Shown piece after piece: positions 46,783 to 55,013 of a DNA stretch of 64,000 nt; positions within the stretch are counted from its first letter, which is position 1, and every line of letters starts with the position of its first letter. Below the pieces are notes generated by a model. The model ran no database searches, was not told where the DNA came from, and saw nothing but the letters and a program-made list of their open reading frames with translations. The translations under genes and the position numbers were made by a program. The stretch is from Neisseria sp. GTDB taxonomy: Bacteria > Pseudomonadota > Gammaproteobacteria > Burkholderiales > Neisseriaceae. The stretch spans positions 1-64,000 of the forward strand of contig NZ_JAUMUI010000012.1 in the NCBI RefSeq assembly GCF_030530745.1, read 5' to 3'.

Positions 46783-47376
46783 ATGAAAAAACTGCTGTTT
46801 ACCGCTGCTTTAACCTTATCCAGCCCGCTTTTGTGGGCTTTTTCCACCGACGAGTTGTCGCAAACCCTGCAAAAACCCGCCAACGTGCAGGGTGCGTTTA
46901 CTCAGGAGCGCCATCTGAAATCGCTTACCAAGCCGATGACCGCCACCGGCCAATTCGTGCTGGTGCCCAAAAAAGGGCTGTTGTGGCACATGCAGAAACC
47001 GTTCGACAACCGCCTGCGCGTGCGTGCCGACGGCATTATGCAGTGGAACGGTAAAAGCTGGGTTCAGCCCAACCAGAGCAAAATGAGCGGCCAAAACCGC
47101 CAAATCAGCCTGTTTCTCGACCTGCTCGGCGGCAACACGCAGGGCTTGGAAAAGCAGTTTGATTTGCAGCTTTCCGGCAGCCCGCAAAAATGGACGCTGC
47201 GCCTGAACCCTAAAACCGCGCTGATGAAGCAGATTTTCAACCACATCGACATCAGCGGCGACAGCGTGGTGCGCCGCATCGAGTTGAGCGAAAAACAGGG
47301 CGACCGCACCGTGATGCGTTTCAATCAGGTGCAAACAGGCCAAGAATTGGATGCGTTTGCCAAGCAGGCGCTGTGA
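46783..47376 (+). CDS. LolA-like periplasmic carrier, APE locus
   Basis: 197 residues with a signal peptide (MKKLLFTAALTLSSPLLWAF) and the LolA-type fold pattern: GAFTQERHLKSLTKPM near residue 36 and GLLWHMQKPF near 65. In APE loci such a protein is thought to carry the lipidated pigment across the periplasm. It is distinct from the housekeeping LolA that would serve lolC/E-lolD. Confidence 0.88.
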   Translation: MKKLLFTAALTLSSPLLWAFSTDELSQTLQKPANVQGAFTQERHLKSLTKPMTATGQFVLVPKKGLLWHMQKPFDNRLRVRADGIMQWNGKSWVQPNQSKMSGQNRQISLFLDLLGGNTQGLEKQFDLQLSGSPQKWTLRLNPKTALMKQIFNHIDISGDSVVRRIELSEKQGDRTVMRFNQVQTGQELDAFAKQAL

Positions 47377-47444
47377 AGCGGGCGGCAACACCGCGCTTTT
47401 GGTTTTCGGATTGTTGCAATGTAAAAATGTTTGCCGTCATTATC

Positions 47445-47482
47445 GGATGCCGTCTGAAAAAATAGCTTTTCAGACGGCATGA
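47445..47482. terminator. Inverted AT-DUS pair after the LolA-like gene
   Basis: atgccgtctgaaaa and ttttcagacggcat are separated by aatagc. Unlike the other inverted pairs in the window, this one has the AT form of the 12-mer found mainly in meningococcus and gonococcus. Confidence 0.7.
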
Positions 47483-47517
47483 TTGCGTTAATTCGGTTAA
47501 AATAAGTTTCCAAATTT

Positions 47518-47682
47518 TAGGGAGTGTAGTCAGAAGGCTTACGAAGCGGTTTTTTGAGGAAAAATCCGCAGGTGCAAGGCAAAAAGCACAGCAAGATTGG
47601 ACATCTTGCGAGCATTTTTAACGCCGCAGATGCGGATTTTAACCAAAAATACCGCCGCAACGCTTTCTGACTACACTCCCTA
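47518..47682. repeat. MITE-like palindromic repeat (full-length)
   Basis: 165 bp with near-perfect long ends tagggagtgtagtcagaa / ttctgactacactccctaa. A central stem gcaagat-tggac-atcttgc (47591-47609) differs from the copy at 30797-30815 by a compensating base pair. The element lies at the junction between the LolA-like gene and the DAR block. Confidence 0.75.
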
Positions 47683-47706
47683 AGACAATGCCTGAAAAAA
47701 GTTGAG

Positions 47707-48630
47707 ATGGAAGCCGACGTGAAAAAAGTTTTGCTGGTGTATTATTCGCAAACCGGCCAACTGGGCCGCTTGGCGCAATCTTTTGCCGAACCGTTGCGGC
47801 AAAGCGCGGGCATCCGTTTGGACTGCGTTAATCTCCGGCCGCAGCGGCCTTATCCGTTTCCGTGGCCGTTTTGGCGGTTTTTCAACACCTTTCCCGAAAC
47901 CGTGCACTTGCAGCCCGAGCCGATCGAAGCGCCGGACATTCCCGGTGAAGATTACGATGTGGTGGTGGTGGCCTATACCGTGTGGTTTCTGTCGCCCGCG
48001 CAGCCGGTTACCGCCTTTTTGCAGCGTGCCGAAACGAAAAAGCTGTTGAACGGCAAACCCGTGGTCACCTTAATCGGCTGCCGCAATATGTGGCTGACGG
48101 CGCAGGAAAAAATGAAAACCCTGCTGGCGCAAAACGGCGCCAAACTAATCGGCAATATTGTGAAAATCGACGCCTGTAACAGCGCGGCCAGCTTTATCAC
48201 CACGCCCGCGTGGCTGTTAACGGGCAACAAACAATATTTCCGCGCGCTGCCGGCGGCGGGCATTGCCCCCGAAGAATTGGCCGATGGCGCGCGTTTCGGA
48301 GCCAAGCTGCGCGATGCGCTGGTTTCGGGCCGGGCCTTAGACGAAACCGTGTTTCAGAATATGGGTGCCGCCAGAGTAAACGAAAAACTGATTTTCAGCG
48401 AAAAAGCGGCCGGCCGCAGTTTTTATCTGTGGGGCAAACTGCTGATGGCGGCCGGGCGGGTGTCGCCGCTGCTGCGCCGCGCACTGCTGGCGTTTTATAT
48501 CGTTTTTCTGATTACGCTGATTTTAACCGTGATACCCGTGAGCGCCGTTGTCAAACAATTGCTCAAACCGTGGCTGCGCGGCTGGTTGGGCAGGCAGAAA
48601 CGGTATTACAGCCTGCCTTCGGGAGAATGA
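47707..48630 (+). CDS. darA: Dialkylresorcinol condensing enzyme DarA
   Basis: 307 residues. The flavodoxin-like N-terminus KVLLVYYSQTGQLGRLAQSF is typical of DarA, and a C-terminal hydrophobic helix (about residues 258-285) suggests membrane association. DarA with DarB forms 1,3-cyclohexanedione and then resorcinol rings from two fatty acid-derived chains. The stop codon abuts an IS-derived repeat that separates it from darB. Confidence 0.88.
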   Translation: MEADVKKVLLVYYSQTGQLGRLAQSFAEPLRQSAGIRLDCVNLRPQRPYPFPWPFWRFFNTFPETVHLQPEPIEAPDIPGEDYDVVVVAYTVWFLSPAQPVTAFLQRAETKKLLNGKPVVTLIGCRNMWLTAQEKMKTLLAQNGAKLIGNIVKIDACNSAASFITTPAWLLTGNKQYFRALPAAGIAPEELADGARFGAKLRDALVSGRALDETVFQNMGAARVNEKLIFSEKAAGRSFYLWGKLLMAAGRVSPLLRRALLAFYIVFLITLILTVIPVSAVVKQLLKPWLRGWLGRQKRYYSLPSGE

Positions 48631-48789
48631 GACCTTTGCAAAAAAGCCATCTGCGGTGCATTTCTGCGTTGTGTGTTTATGCCCTTTAGGGTACTGCCCG
48701 CTCGCTTGCCTAACTTCAAGTTATGTCTGCGCTCGCTGCGCTGCTACGCCTTGAACTGCATCCACATCTGACTCTTTTGCAAAGGTCTC
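48629..48789. mobile_element. IS1106-type derived non-autonomous element
   Basis: 161 bp bounded by perfect inverted ends gagacctttgcaaaa / ttttgcaaaggtctc, the same as the end at 34-49 of the window. The interior has no transposase; it is a non-autonomous derivative of an IS5-family IS1106/IS1655-type element as I recall those ends. It starts within the darA stop codon and lies just before darB. Confidence 0.7.
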
Positions 48790-48826
48790 TGGCCGTCTGA
48801 AACCCTATTGATTTTAAAGATAAAAT

Positions 48827-49996
48827 ATGAATCCAAACCACACACTGCGAAACGTTTATATCAACCGTGCCGCTGCCTTTCTGCCCAATGCGGCGGTGGG
48901 CAACGACGAGATGGAAGCCGTGCTCGGTATGGCCGGCGGGCTGCCTTCGCGCGTGCGCAAAATGATTTTGCGTTCCAACGCCATCGAAACGCGCCATTAC
49001 GCCATCGACCCGGTTACACGCGAAGCCACGCACAGTTGCGCCAAGCTGGCGTCGGAGGCGGTGAAACAACTCTTTGCACAAGGCACCGATCCCGCCCGGG
49101 TGGGCAGTTTGGCCTGCGCCACCTCTTACCCCGACCAAACCATGCCCGGCCACGGCGTGATGGTGCACGGCCTGCTGCCCGAAACGGGTGCCTGCGAGGT
49201 GGTGAGTGCGGCTGGCGTGTGCGTGGCGGGCATGGCGGCGATGAAACACGCCTACCATGCCGTGCGCACCGGCGAACACGCCCATGCCGTGGCCGCCGCT
49301 TCCGAAGCCGCTTCGGCCATTATGCGCGGCGAAGTATTCCAAAGCGAAACCGACCATCAAAAGCTGGCCGATGCCAAACCCGAAATCGGTTTTGAAAAAG
49401 ACTTTTTGCGCTGGATGCTTTCCGACGGCGCCGGCGCGGTGCATTTGAGCAGCCGCCCCAACGAAACCGGCATAAGTTTGAAAATCCATTGGATCGAGCT
49501 GCTTTCCTACGCCCACGAAATGCCTGCCTGCATGTATGCCGGCGCCGAAATTTCAGACGGCCTCTTCAAGGGCTGGAAAACGTTTGATAGCGACTATTGC
49601 CGCCGGCACAGCCTGATGGCGGTGAAGCAGGACGTGAAGCTGCTCAACGAAAACATTATCCGCTACACGGTGGAAAAACCGCTTGCGCAAATCGCCGCCA
49701 AACACGGCTTGAAAGCGGAGGATATCGACTGGTTTCTGCCGCATTATTCGTCGGGCTTTTTCCGCGACAAAGTGGCTGCCGGGCTGGAAAACATCGGTTT
49801 CGGCATCGGGCAGGAAAAATGGTTTACCAACCTGGCCAGCAAAGGCAACACCGGTTCGGCATCGATTTATATTATTTTAGAAGAGTTTATGCGCACGTTT
49901 AAGTTGGAAAACGGCCAGAAAATCTTATGCTACATTCCCGAGAGCGGGCGCTTTTCCACCTGTTTTATGCTTTTGGAAGCAGTAGAGGCCGTCTGA
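48827..49996 (+). CDS. darB: Dialkylresorcinol ketosynthase DarB (StlD/DarB family)
   Basis: 389-residue ketosynthase III-like enzyme. The family start NDEMEAVLGMAGGLPSRVRK is near residue 26. The Cys-His-Asn set is visible in SAAGVCVAGM near 133, WFLPHYSSGFF near 306 and ASKGNTGSASIY near 342. With DarA it condenses a beta-keto acyl thioester with a second acyl chain. The gene ends in EAVEAV-TGA, the last codons and stop from a DUS. Confidence 0.9.
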   Translation: MNPNHTLRNVYINRAAAFLPNAAVGNDEMEAVLGMAGGLPSRVRKMILRSNAIETRHYAIDPVTREATHSCAKLASEAVKQLFAQGTDPARVGSLACATSYPDQTMPGHGVMVHGLLPETGACEVVSAAGVCVAGMAAMKHAYHAVRTGEHAHAVAAASEAASAIMRGEVFQSETDHQKLADAKPEIGFEKDFLRWMLSDGAGAVHLSSRPNETGISLKIHWIELLSYAHEMPACMYAGAEISDGLFKGWKTFDSDYCRRHSLMAVKQDVKLLNENIIRYTVEKPLAQIAAKHGLKAEDIDWFLPHYSSGFFRDKVAAGLENIGFGIGQEKWFTNLASKGNTGSASIYIILEEFMRTFKLENGQKILCYIPESGRFSTCFMLLEAVEAV

Positions 49997-49998
49997 AA

Positions 49999-50412
49999 AT
50001 GGACGTAAAAGACATTCCGCAAGACAACAGCAAGTCTTACCACGGGCAGCGAAAAATCATCTACGGCACGCGCGACGGGCATTACGAAGCCGCCACCAGC
50101 ACCGGCTGGCAAGACGAATCCTACGCCACCGAAATGGCTGTGGCCGAGCTGGACGGGCAAACCCGCGCCGCCCGCGAAGCCGTGGCAGCCGGCGCTTATT
50201 CGCCGCTGTATTACCATATGTTCCGCTTCCGCCACGACGAAACCAGCCTGGCAATGGCCGCCGGCGTGTGGAAATGGCAGCTACGCCGCCACCTGCGCCC
50301 CGAAATATTCGCCAAGCTGCCCGAAAAAACCTTGCAGAAATACGCCGGTGCGCTGCGCATCAGCATAAGCGAACTCAAGCGCACCGATGCCGGCTCGCCG
50401 ATTGAAGAATAA
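49999..50412 (+). CDS. Conserved protein of the DAR block, unknown function
   Basis: 137 residues, mostly alpha-helical and charged (for example ETSLAMAAGVWKWQLRRHLR), without signal or membrane segment. The DUS before it supplies the darB stop and ends 1 bp before this ATG. Its placement between darB and the BtrH-type gene suggests a pathway-linked role. No family assignment is made. Confidence 0.7.
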   Translation: MDVKDIPQDNSKSYHGQRKIIYGTRDGHYEAATSTGWQDESYATEMAVAELDGQTRAAREAVAAGAYSPLYYHMFRFRHDETSLAMAAGVWKWQLRRHLRPEIFAKLPEKTLQKYAGALRISISELKRTDAGSPIEE

Positions 50413-50483
50413 CAAACAGGCCGTCTGAAAACCGGTAAGCAATATTCCGCTTTCAGACAGGCCTCAAGGCTTTAACCAATATT

Positions 50484-51479
50484 ATGAACGACTTCCCCCA
50501 CCAACACACCGCCCATTGCGAAAGCGGCGTGATGTCCGCCCTGTTGAACTACCACGGGCATGCGCTCAACGAAGCCTTGATTTTCGGGTTGGCCCGCGGG
50601 CTGACTTTTGTGTATATGCCGCTGATCAAGCTCGCCGGTATGCCGTTGGTGTCTTACCGCATTGCGCCGCGCGGCATCATCAAAAACACCTGCAAAACGC
50701 TCGGCCTGAAACTCGATATCCGCAAATTCGCCGACGAGCATTCGGGGCAGGCGGCGCTGGACGAAGCGATTGCGGCGGGGCAGCCCGCAGGCTTGCAGGC
50801 TTCGGTGTTTTGGCTGCCTTATTTTCCGCCGCATATGCGCTTTCATTTCAATGCCCACAATCTGGTGGTGTACGGCAAAGAAGGCGGCGACTACCTGCTC
50901 AGCGACCCCGTGTTTGAAACCGTGCAGCGCTGCGCCGCCGAAGATTTGCAGCGGGCGCGCTTTGCCAAAGGCGCGCTGGCGGCCAAAGGCATGATGTACA
51001 CGCTCTCGGGCAACAGGCCGTCTGAAAGCATTGCCGCCGAACTGCCCGCCCTCATCCGCACCGCCGTGCGCAAAAACGCCAAGCATATGCTCGCACCGGT
51101 GTTTTTCGTGGGCGTGAAAGGCATACGCACGGTGGCGGCGAAAATCGAATCGCTGCCCGAAAAGCAATCCGCCAAATATCAGAAACTGTTTCTCGGCCAT
51201 CTGGTGCGCATGCAGGAAGAAATCGGCACCGGCGGCGCGGGCTTCCGCTATATCTACGCCTACTTTCTCGAACAGGCCGCCGAAATCTGCCGCGAACCGC
51301 GCTTTCAGACGGCCTCCGAACAAATGACCGCCATCGGCGACGAATGGCGCACCTTCGCCAGCCTGTGCGTGAAACAGTGCAAACAGCCGTCTGAAAACGG
51401 CTGCCGCGAAACCGCGGCCTTTTTGCGCACGATTGCCGATAAAGAAGAAGCGCTGTGGAAAAGTTTGAAGGCCGTCTGA
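50484..51479 (+). CDS. BtrH N-terminal domain protein with DUF4872-like C-terminus
   Basis: 331 residues starting HTAHCESGVMSALLNYHGHA, with Cys and His typical of the BtrH N-terminal domain (a papain-like acyltransferase fold). BtrH transfers an acyl group from a carrier protein in butirosin synthesis; here it may catalyse ester formation between polyene acid and resorcinol. That step is a hypothesis. A DUS provides the last codons and stop (KAV-TGA). Confidence 0.8.
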   Translation: MNDFPHQHTAHCESGVMSALLNYHGHALNEALIFGLARGLTFVYMPLIKLAGMPLVSYRIAPRGIIKNTCKTLGLKLDIRKFADEHSGQAALDEAIAAGQPAGLQASVFWLPYFPPHMRFHFNAHNLVVYGKEGGDYLLSDPVFETVQRCAAEDLQRARFAKGALAAKGMMYTLSGNRPSESIAAELPALIRTAVRKNAKHMLAPVFFVGVKGIRTVAAKIESLPEKQSAKYQKLFLGHLVRMQEEIGTGGAGFRYIYAYFLEQAAEICREPRFQTASEQMTAIGDEWRTFASLCVKQCKQPSENGCRETAAFLRTIADKEEALWKSLKAV

Positions 51480-51483
51480 AACC

Positions 51484-52374
51484 ATGATTCAAATCCAATC
51501 ACTCTCCCACCGCTATCCCGGAGCAGATGCCGATGCGTTAAGCGGCGTGTCGCTCGATATCGGAAAAGGCGAATGCTGGGGGCTGCTCGGCCACAACGGC
51601 GCGGGCAAAACCACGCTGATGTCGCTGTTGGCCGGTTTGCAGGAAGTGCAGTGCGGCAATATTCTGTTTAACGGCAAACCCATGCGGCGCATGAGCCGCG
51701 CCGAGCGGCAGAAAATCGGCCTCGTGCCGCAGGATTTTGCGTTTTACCCGCAGTTGAGCGTGTGGGACAACCTGCTGTTTTTCGCCTCGCTCTACAAAAT
51801 GCGCGACAAAGGCCGCCTGAACGCCTTGCTGGCGCAAACCGATTTAACCGCGCACAAACACAAAGCCGCCAAACACCTTTCCGGCGGCCTGAAGCGCCGC
51901 CTGAATTTCGCCATCGGCCTGATTAACGCGCCTGAATTGGTGTTTCTCGACGAAATCACCGTGGGCATCGACCCGCAGTCGCGCCGCTTTATTCTCGACA
52001 GCGTGGAAACGCTCACCCGCAGCGGCGTTACCGTGGTTTACACCTCGCACTATCTGCCCGAAATCGAGCAGCTTTGCAGCAAAATCGCCCTGTTGCAGCA
52101 GGGGCGGTTGGTTTATCAGGGCGGTTTGGGCGAACTCTTGGCCTCGCAAACGCAGCGCGTGCGCTTTATCACCGACCCCGTGCTGCCGCCCGGGCAGCTG
52201 GCCGCGTTGCAGGCACAACCGGCCGACGGCCGCGGCATGATGGAAACCGCACTCGATGCGGCCGAGGTGTATGCCGAGTTGCAGCGAAGCGGCGTGCAGA
52301 TACGTTATTTCCAACAGGGGCACGGCACGCTCGAAGCCTTTTATCTCGACTTTTTGCGTCGGGAGGCCGCATGA
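51484..52374 (+). CDS. ABC transporter ATP-binding protein, DAR block
   Basis: 296 residues with Walker A GHNGAGKTTLMSLLAGL near residue 37, signature LSGGLKRRLNFAIGL and Walker B LVFLDEITVGIDPQ; the usual Pro of DEP is Ile. It pairs with the permease that starts in its stop codon (ATGA overlap). Likely exports the resorcinol or the whole pigment. Confidence 0.92.
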   Translation: MIQIQSLSHRYPGADADALSGVSLDIGKGECWGLLGHNGAGKTTLMSLLAGLQEVQCGNILFNGKPMRRMSRAERQKIGLVPQDFAFYPQLSVWDNLLFFASLYKMRDKGRLNALLAQTDLTAHKHKAAKHLSGGLKRRLNFAIGLINAPELVFLDEITVGIDPQSRRFILDSVETLTRSGVTVVYTSHYLPEIEQLCSKIALLQQGRLVYQGGLGELLASQTQRVRFITDPVLPPGQLAALQAQPADGRGMMETALDAAEVYAELQRSGVQIRYFQQGHGTLEAFYLDFLRREAA

Positions 52375-53624
52375 TCGCCGCCTCGCTGTTGAAAGAAATC
52401 AAGCTGTTAAGCCGCGATCTGCACGGGCTGGCGGTGTTGTTTGTGATGCCCATCGCCTTTATGCTGATTATGTCGCTGGCGTTGAGCCGCGACGAAGACC
52501 CGCAAAGCGGCAGCCGCATCGCGCTGGTGGGCAAAGCGGGCGACAGCGTCAACACCGCTTTTGCCGCCGCCCTGCAAAAAGAGCAGATGGCAGTGAGCCT
52601 GATGCCGTCTGAAAAACTCAAAGAAGCGCAGCAGGGGCTGCACGAAAAGCGTTTCCAGCTGGTGCTGCACAACCCCAACCGGGCAGACGGAAAACTGGCC
52701 GAGAGCCTGCCGCTGGAGATTTATGTGCCGCCCGATACCGAGCCTTCCTGGCTGGCGGCGGTAAAAGGCGTGCTGCGGCAGCACTACACCGAAACGCGCC
52801 TGAACGCCTACTTCGACGGCAACAGCGGCATCAGCATCGACAATAAGCAGCTGCCTAAACGGGTGCGCGACGATATTCAGAAAAAAGTCGATGAAAAAAA
52901 CGCCGGGCAGTTCGATGCCGTGTCGGCCTTTTTGAAGCAGACCATGCTGCGGGAGCATTATCTGAGCGCGGCGGGCGCGGCGGTGGCCAAACCGAACGCC
53001 GTGCAGCACAGTGTGCCGGCCTGGCTGATTTTCGGTATGTTTTTCATTATGATACCCTTATCGAACGTGATGGCGCTGGAGCGGCAGACCAACACCATCA
53101 CCCGCCTGCGCCTTGCCCGTGCCGGTGCGGCGGGCTTGGTGGCCGCCAAATTGCTACCCTATTTTTTGATTAACCAGTTGCAGTTTGCCGGCATGCTGCT
53201 GCTCGGCCGCTACCTGTTGCCCGAAATCGGCGTGCCGGCGCTGCTGTTAAACGGCAGCTGGCCGCTTTACGCGCTGCTTTCCGCCGCCGTGAGCGCCGCT
53301 GCTTTGGGCTATGCGCTGTTGGTGAGCGTGGCGGCGAAATCTACCGAACACGCCGTGGTGCTGGGCGGCGGCGGCGTGATTCTGATGGCGGCCGTCGGCG
53401 GCATTATGGTGCCCGCCCATGTGATGCCCGAGGTTATGCAGCAGGCTACCTGGTTTTCGCCGATGTCGTGGGGGCTGAAAGCCTTTCAGGAACTACTGCT
53501 CAACCGCAGCGGTTTAAACGGCATCGCGCTTTATCTGCAATTATTGGCGGGGTTTGCCGCCGCAACGCTGCTGTTGGCGGTGTGGCTGTATCGGCGGCAG
53601 TTGCAGACGCAGGTGCGGTTTTAA
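52371..53624 (+). CDS. ABC-2 type transporter permease, DAR block
   Basis: 417 residues: an N-terminal helix (about 14-38), a periplasmic loop of about 170 residues and five or six C-terminal helices, the ABC-2 export pattern. The central GLVAAKLLPYFLINQLQFAG and PMSWGLKAFQEL regions fit this fold. An AT-form DUS (atgccgtctgaa) lies inside the gene. Confidence 0.9.
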   Translation: MIAASLLKEIKLLSRDLHGLAVLFVMPIAFMLIMSLALSRDEDPQSGSRIALVGKAGDSVNTAFAAALQKEQMAVSLMPSEKLKEAQQGLHEKRFQLVLHNPNRADGKLAESLPLEIYVPPDTEPSWLAAVKGVLRQHYTETRLNAYFDGNSGISIDNKQLPKRVRDDIQKKVDEKNAGQFDAVSAFLKQTMLREHYLSAAGAAVAKPNAVQHSVPAWLIFGMFFIMIPLSNVMALERQTNTITRLRLARAGAAGLVAAKLLPYFLINQLQFAGMLLLGRYLLPEIGVPALLLNGSWPLYALLSAAVSAAALGYALLVSVAAKSTEHAVVLGGGGVILMAAVGGIMVPAHVMPEVMQQATWFSPMSWGLKAFQELLLNRSGLNGIALYLQLLAGFAAATLLLAVWLYRRQLQTQVRF

Positions 53625-53691
53625 ACTAAAAAGGCCGTCTGAAAACAGGCGCAGTATGTTTTCAGACAGGCTCTAAAAAACGGAAAACATT

Positions 53692-53982
53692 ATGTCGTAC
53701 ACCTTTACGCTGGCGCCCGAAGCGCTGGAAACCGAATTGAAAAAGCTGATTTTGGAAACCTCGGGCAAAGCCGACGAAATCGACTTGGCCGATTTTGCCG
53801 ACGATGCGGTTTTGTTCGGCGACGGCAGCCCAGTCGGCTTGGATTCGCTCGATGCGCTGCAAATCGCCGTGGCCTTGCAGCAGTATTTCCAAGTGCGGCT
53901 TCAGGGCGACCGCATGGTGCGCAAACACATGACGACGGTGCGTGATTTGGCCGCCTTCGTGCGTTCGGAGCACGGCGCATGA
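53692..53982 (+). CDS. Acyl carrier protein 3, DAR block
   Basis: 96 residues with phosphopantetheine serine in VGLDSLDALQIAVAL near residue 45. Third carrier of the locus; likely serves the DAR branch. It overlaps the next ketosynthase gene by 4 bp (ATGA). Confidence 0.9.
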   Translation: MSYTFTLAPEALETELKKLILETSGKADEIDLADFADDAVLFGDGSPVGLDSLDALQIAVALQQYFQVRLQGDRMVRKHMTTVRDLAAFVRSEHGA

Positions 53983-55013
53983 CTTATCTTTGCGGGCAGG
54001 CGGTTACGTGCGCGCTCAACCCGCAAAGCGGCTGCGCGCGGCAACAGCCCGAAACGCTTGGCTTCACCTTTCTGCATCAGGCGCAGCAGGCGAAATATTA
54101 CCGCGCCTTTGCCGAAACCAGCCTGAGCCGCGCCGCCGTTGCCGATCTGGCCGAAGCACATTTGCGCCGCGCCGCAGAGAGCGCCGGCTGGCCGTCTGAA
54201 AGCTGGTACCATGCGCCGGTGTTTATCGGCTCGAGTTCGTATTTGATGTCGGAGTGCGAAAACCTTTATTCCGACCAAAGCGCATCCGACCATAATCTGC
54301 TTTATCTTGCCCGCGATTTGCAGGCGCGCAGCGGCAACACCGATATTTTCAGCATCGCCACCGCCTGCACATCGTCGGCGCACGCCCTGATTCAGGCACA
54401 TAACCAACTCTCGGCGCCCGGCTCTCGGCGCGCGTTCGTGCTCGGCTTGGAAAGCCTCAACCGCCTCACCCTGCTGCATTTTCACAGCCTGGACCTGTTT
54501 GCCGAACACTACCGGCCCTTCGGCGGCAACGGCCTGATTTTGGGCGAAGGCATGGCCGCGCTGGCGTTGTGTGCCGACAAGCCCGCCGGTTCCAACCTGC
54601 GCCTGCGCTCCTGCGCCGCCAACACCGGCAGCGGCAGTTTGGTGCAGAGCGACGGCGGGGCGCAGGAAGCGCTGATCCGGCGGGTGTTGGCTGCCGCGCA
54701 AACCGATGCCGCCGCCGTGCGCGCCGTCAAAACCCACGGCATCGGCACCGCCGACAGCGACGCGGCCGAATGGCAAGCCCTGCATAATGTGTTCGGCACC
54801 CCGCCGCCCCTGTTGGCGTTCAAACCCCAAACCGGCCACACCCTCGGCGCCGCCGCCGCAATCGAAACCGCCTTGCTGGCCGAAGCCCTGCATAAGGGTG
54901 AAGGCGCAGACAGCAACGGGCGGCGCATTGGGTTTTCAGACGGCCTTTATTTAAGCAACCACTTCGGCTTCGGCGGCAGCAACACCGCCATGGTATGGCA
55001 ATGGACACGGTAA
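53979..55013 (+). CDS. Beta-ketoacyl synthase, DAR block
   Basis: A compact 344-residue ketosynthase with the Cys-His-His triad in IATACTSSAHAL near residue 131, VKTHGIGTADS near 251 and PQTGHTLGAAAA near 285. It is shorter than FabF (about 410). It overlaps the next KS-like gene by 19 bp, and the two probably form a heterodimer. Confidence 0.85.
   Translation: MTYLCGQAVTCALNPQSGCARQQPETLGFTFLHQAQQAKYYRAFAETSLSRAAVADLAEAHLRRAAESAGWPSESWYHAPVFIGSSSYLMSECENLYSDQSASDHNLLYLARDLQARSGNTDIFSIATACTSSAHALIQAHNQLSAPGSRRAFVLGLESLNRLTLLHFHSLDLFAEHYRPFGGNGLILGEGMAALALCADKPAGSNLRLRSCAANTGSGSLVQSDGGAQEALIRRVLAAAQTDAAAVRAVKTHGIGTADSDAAEWQALHNVFGTPPPLLAFKPQTGHTLGAAAAIETALLAEALHKGEGADSNGRRIGFSDGLYLSNHFGFGGSNTAMVWQWTR

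Noticed and set aside
52074-52370. N-terminal extension of the ABC permease
   Set aside because: It reads the ATPase gene in another frame; the ATG at 52371 is coupled to the ATPase stop codon and begins with a membrane segment.
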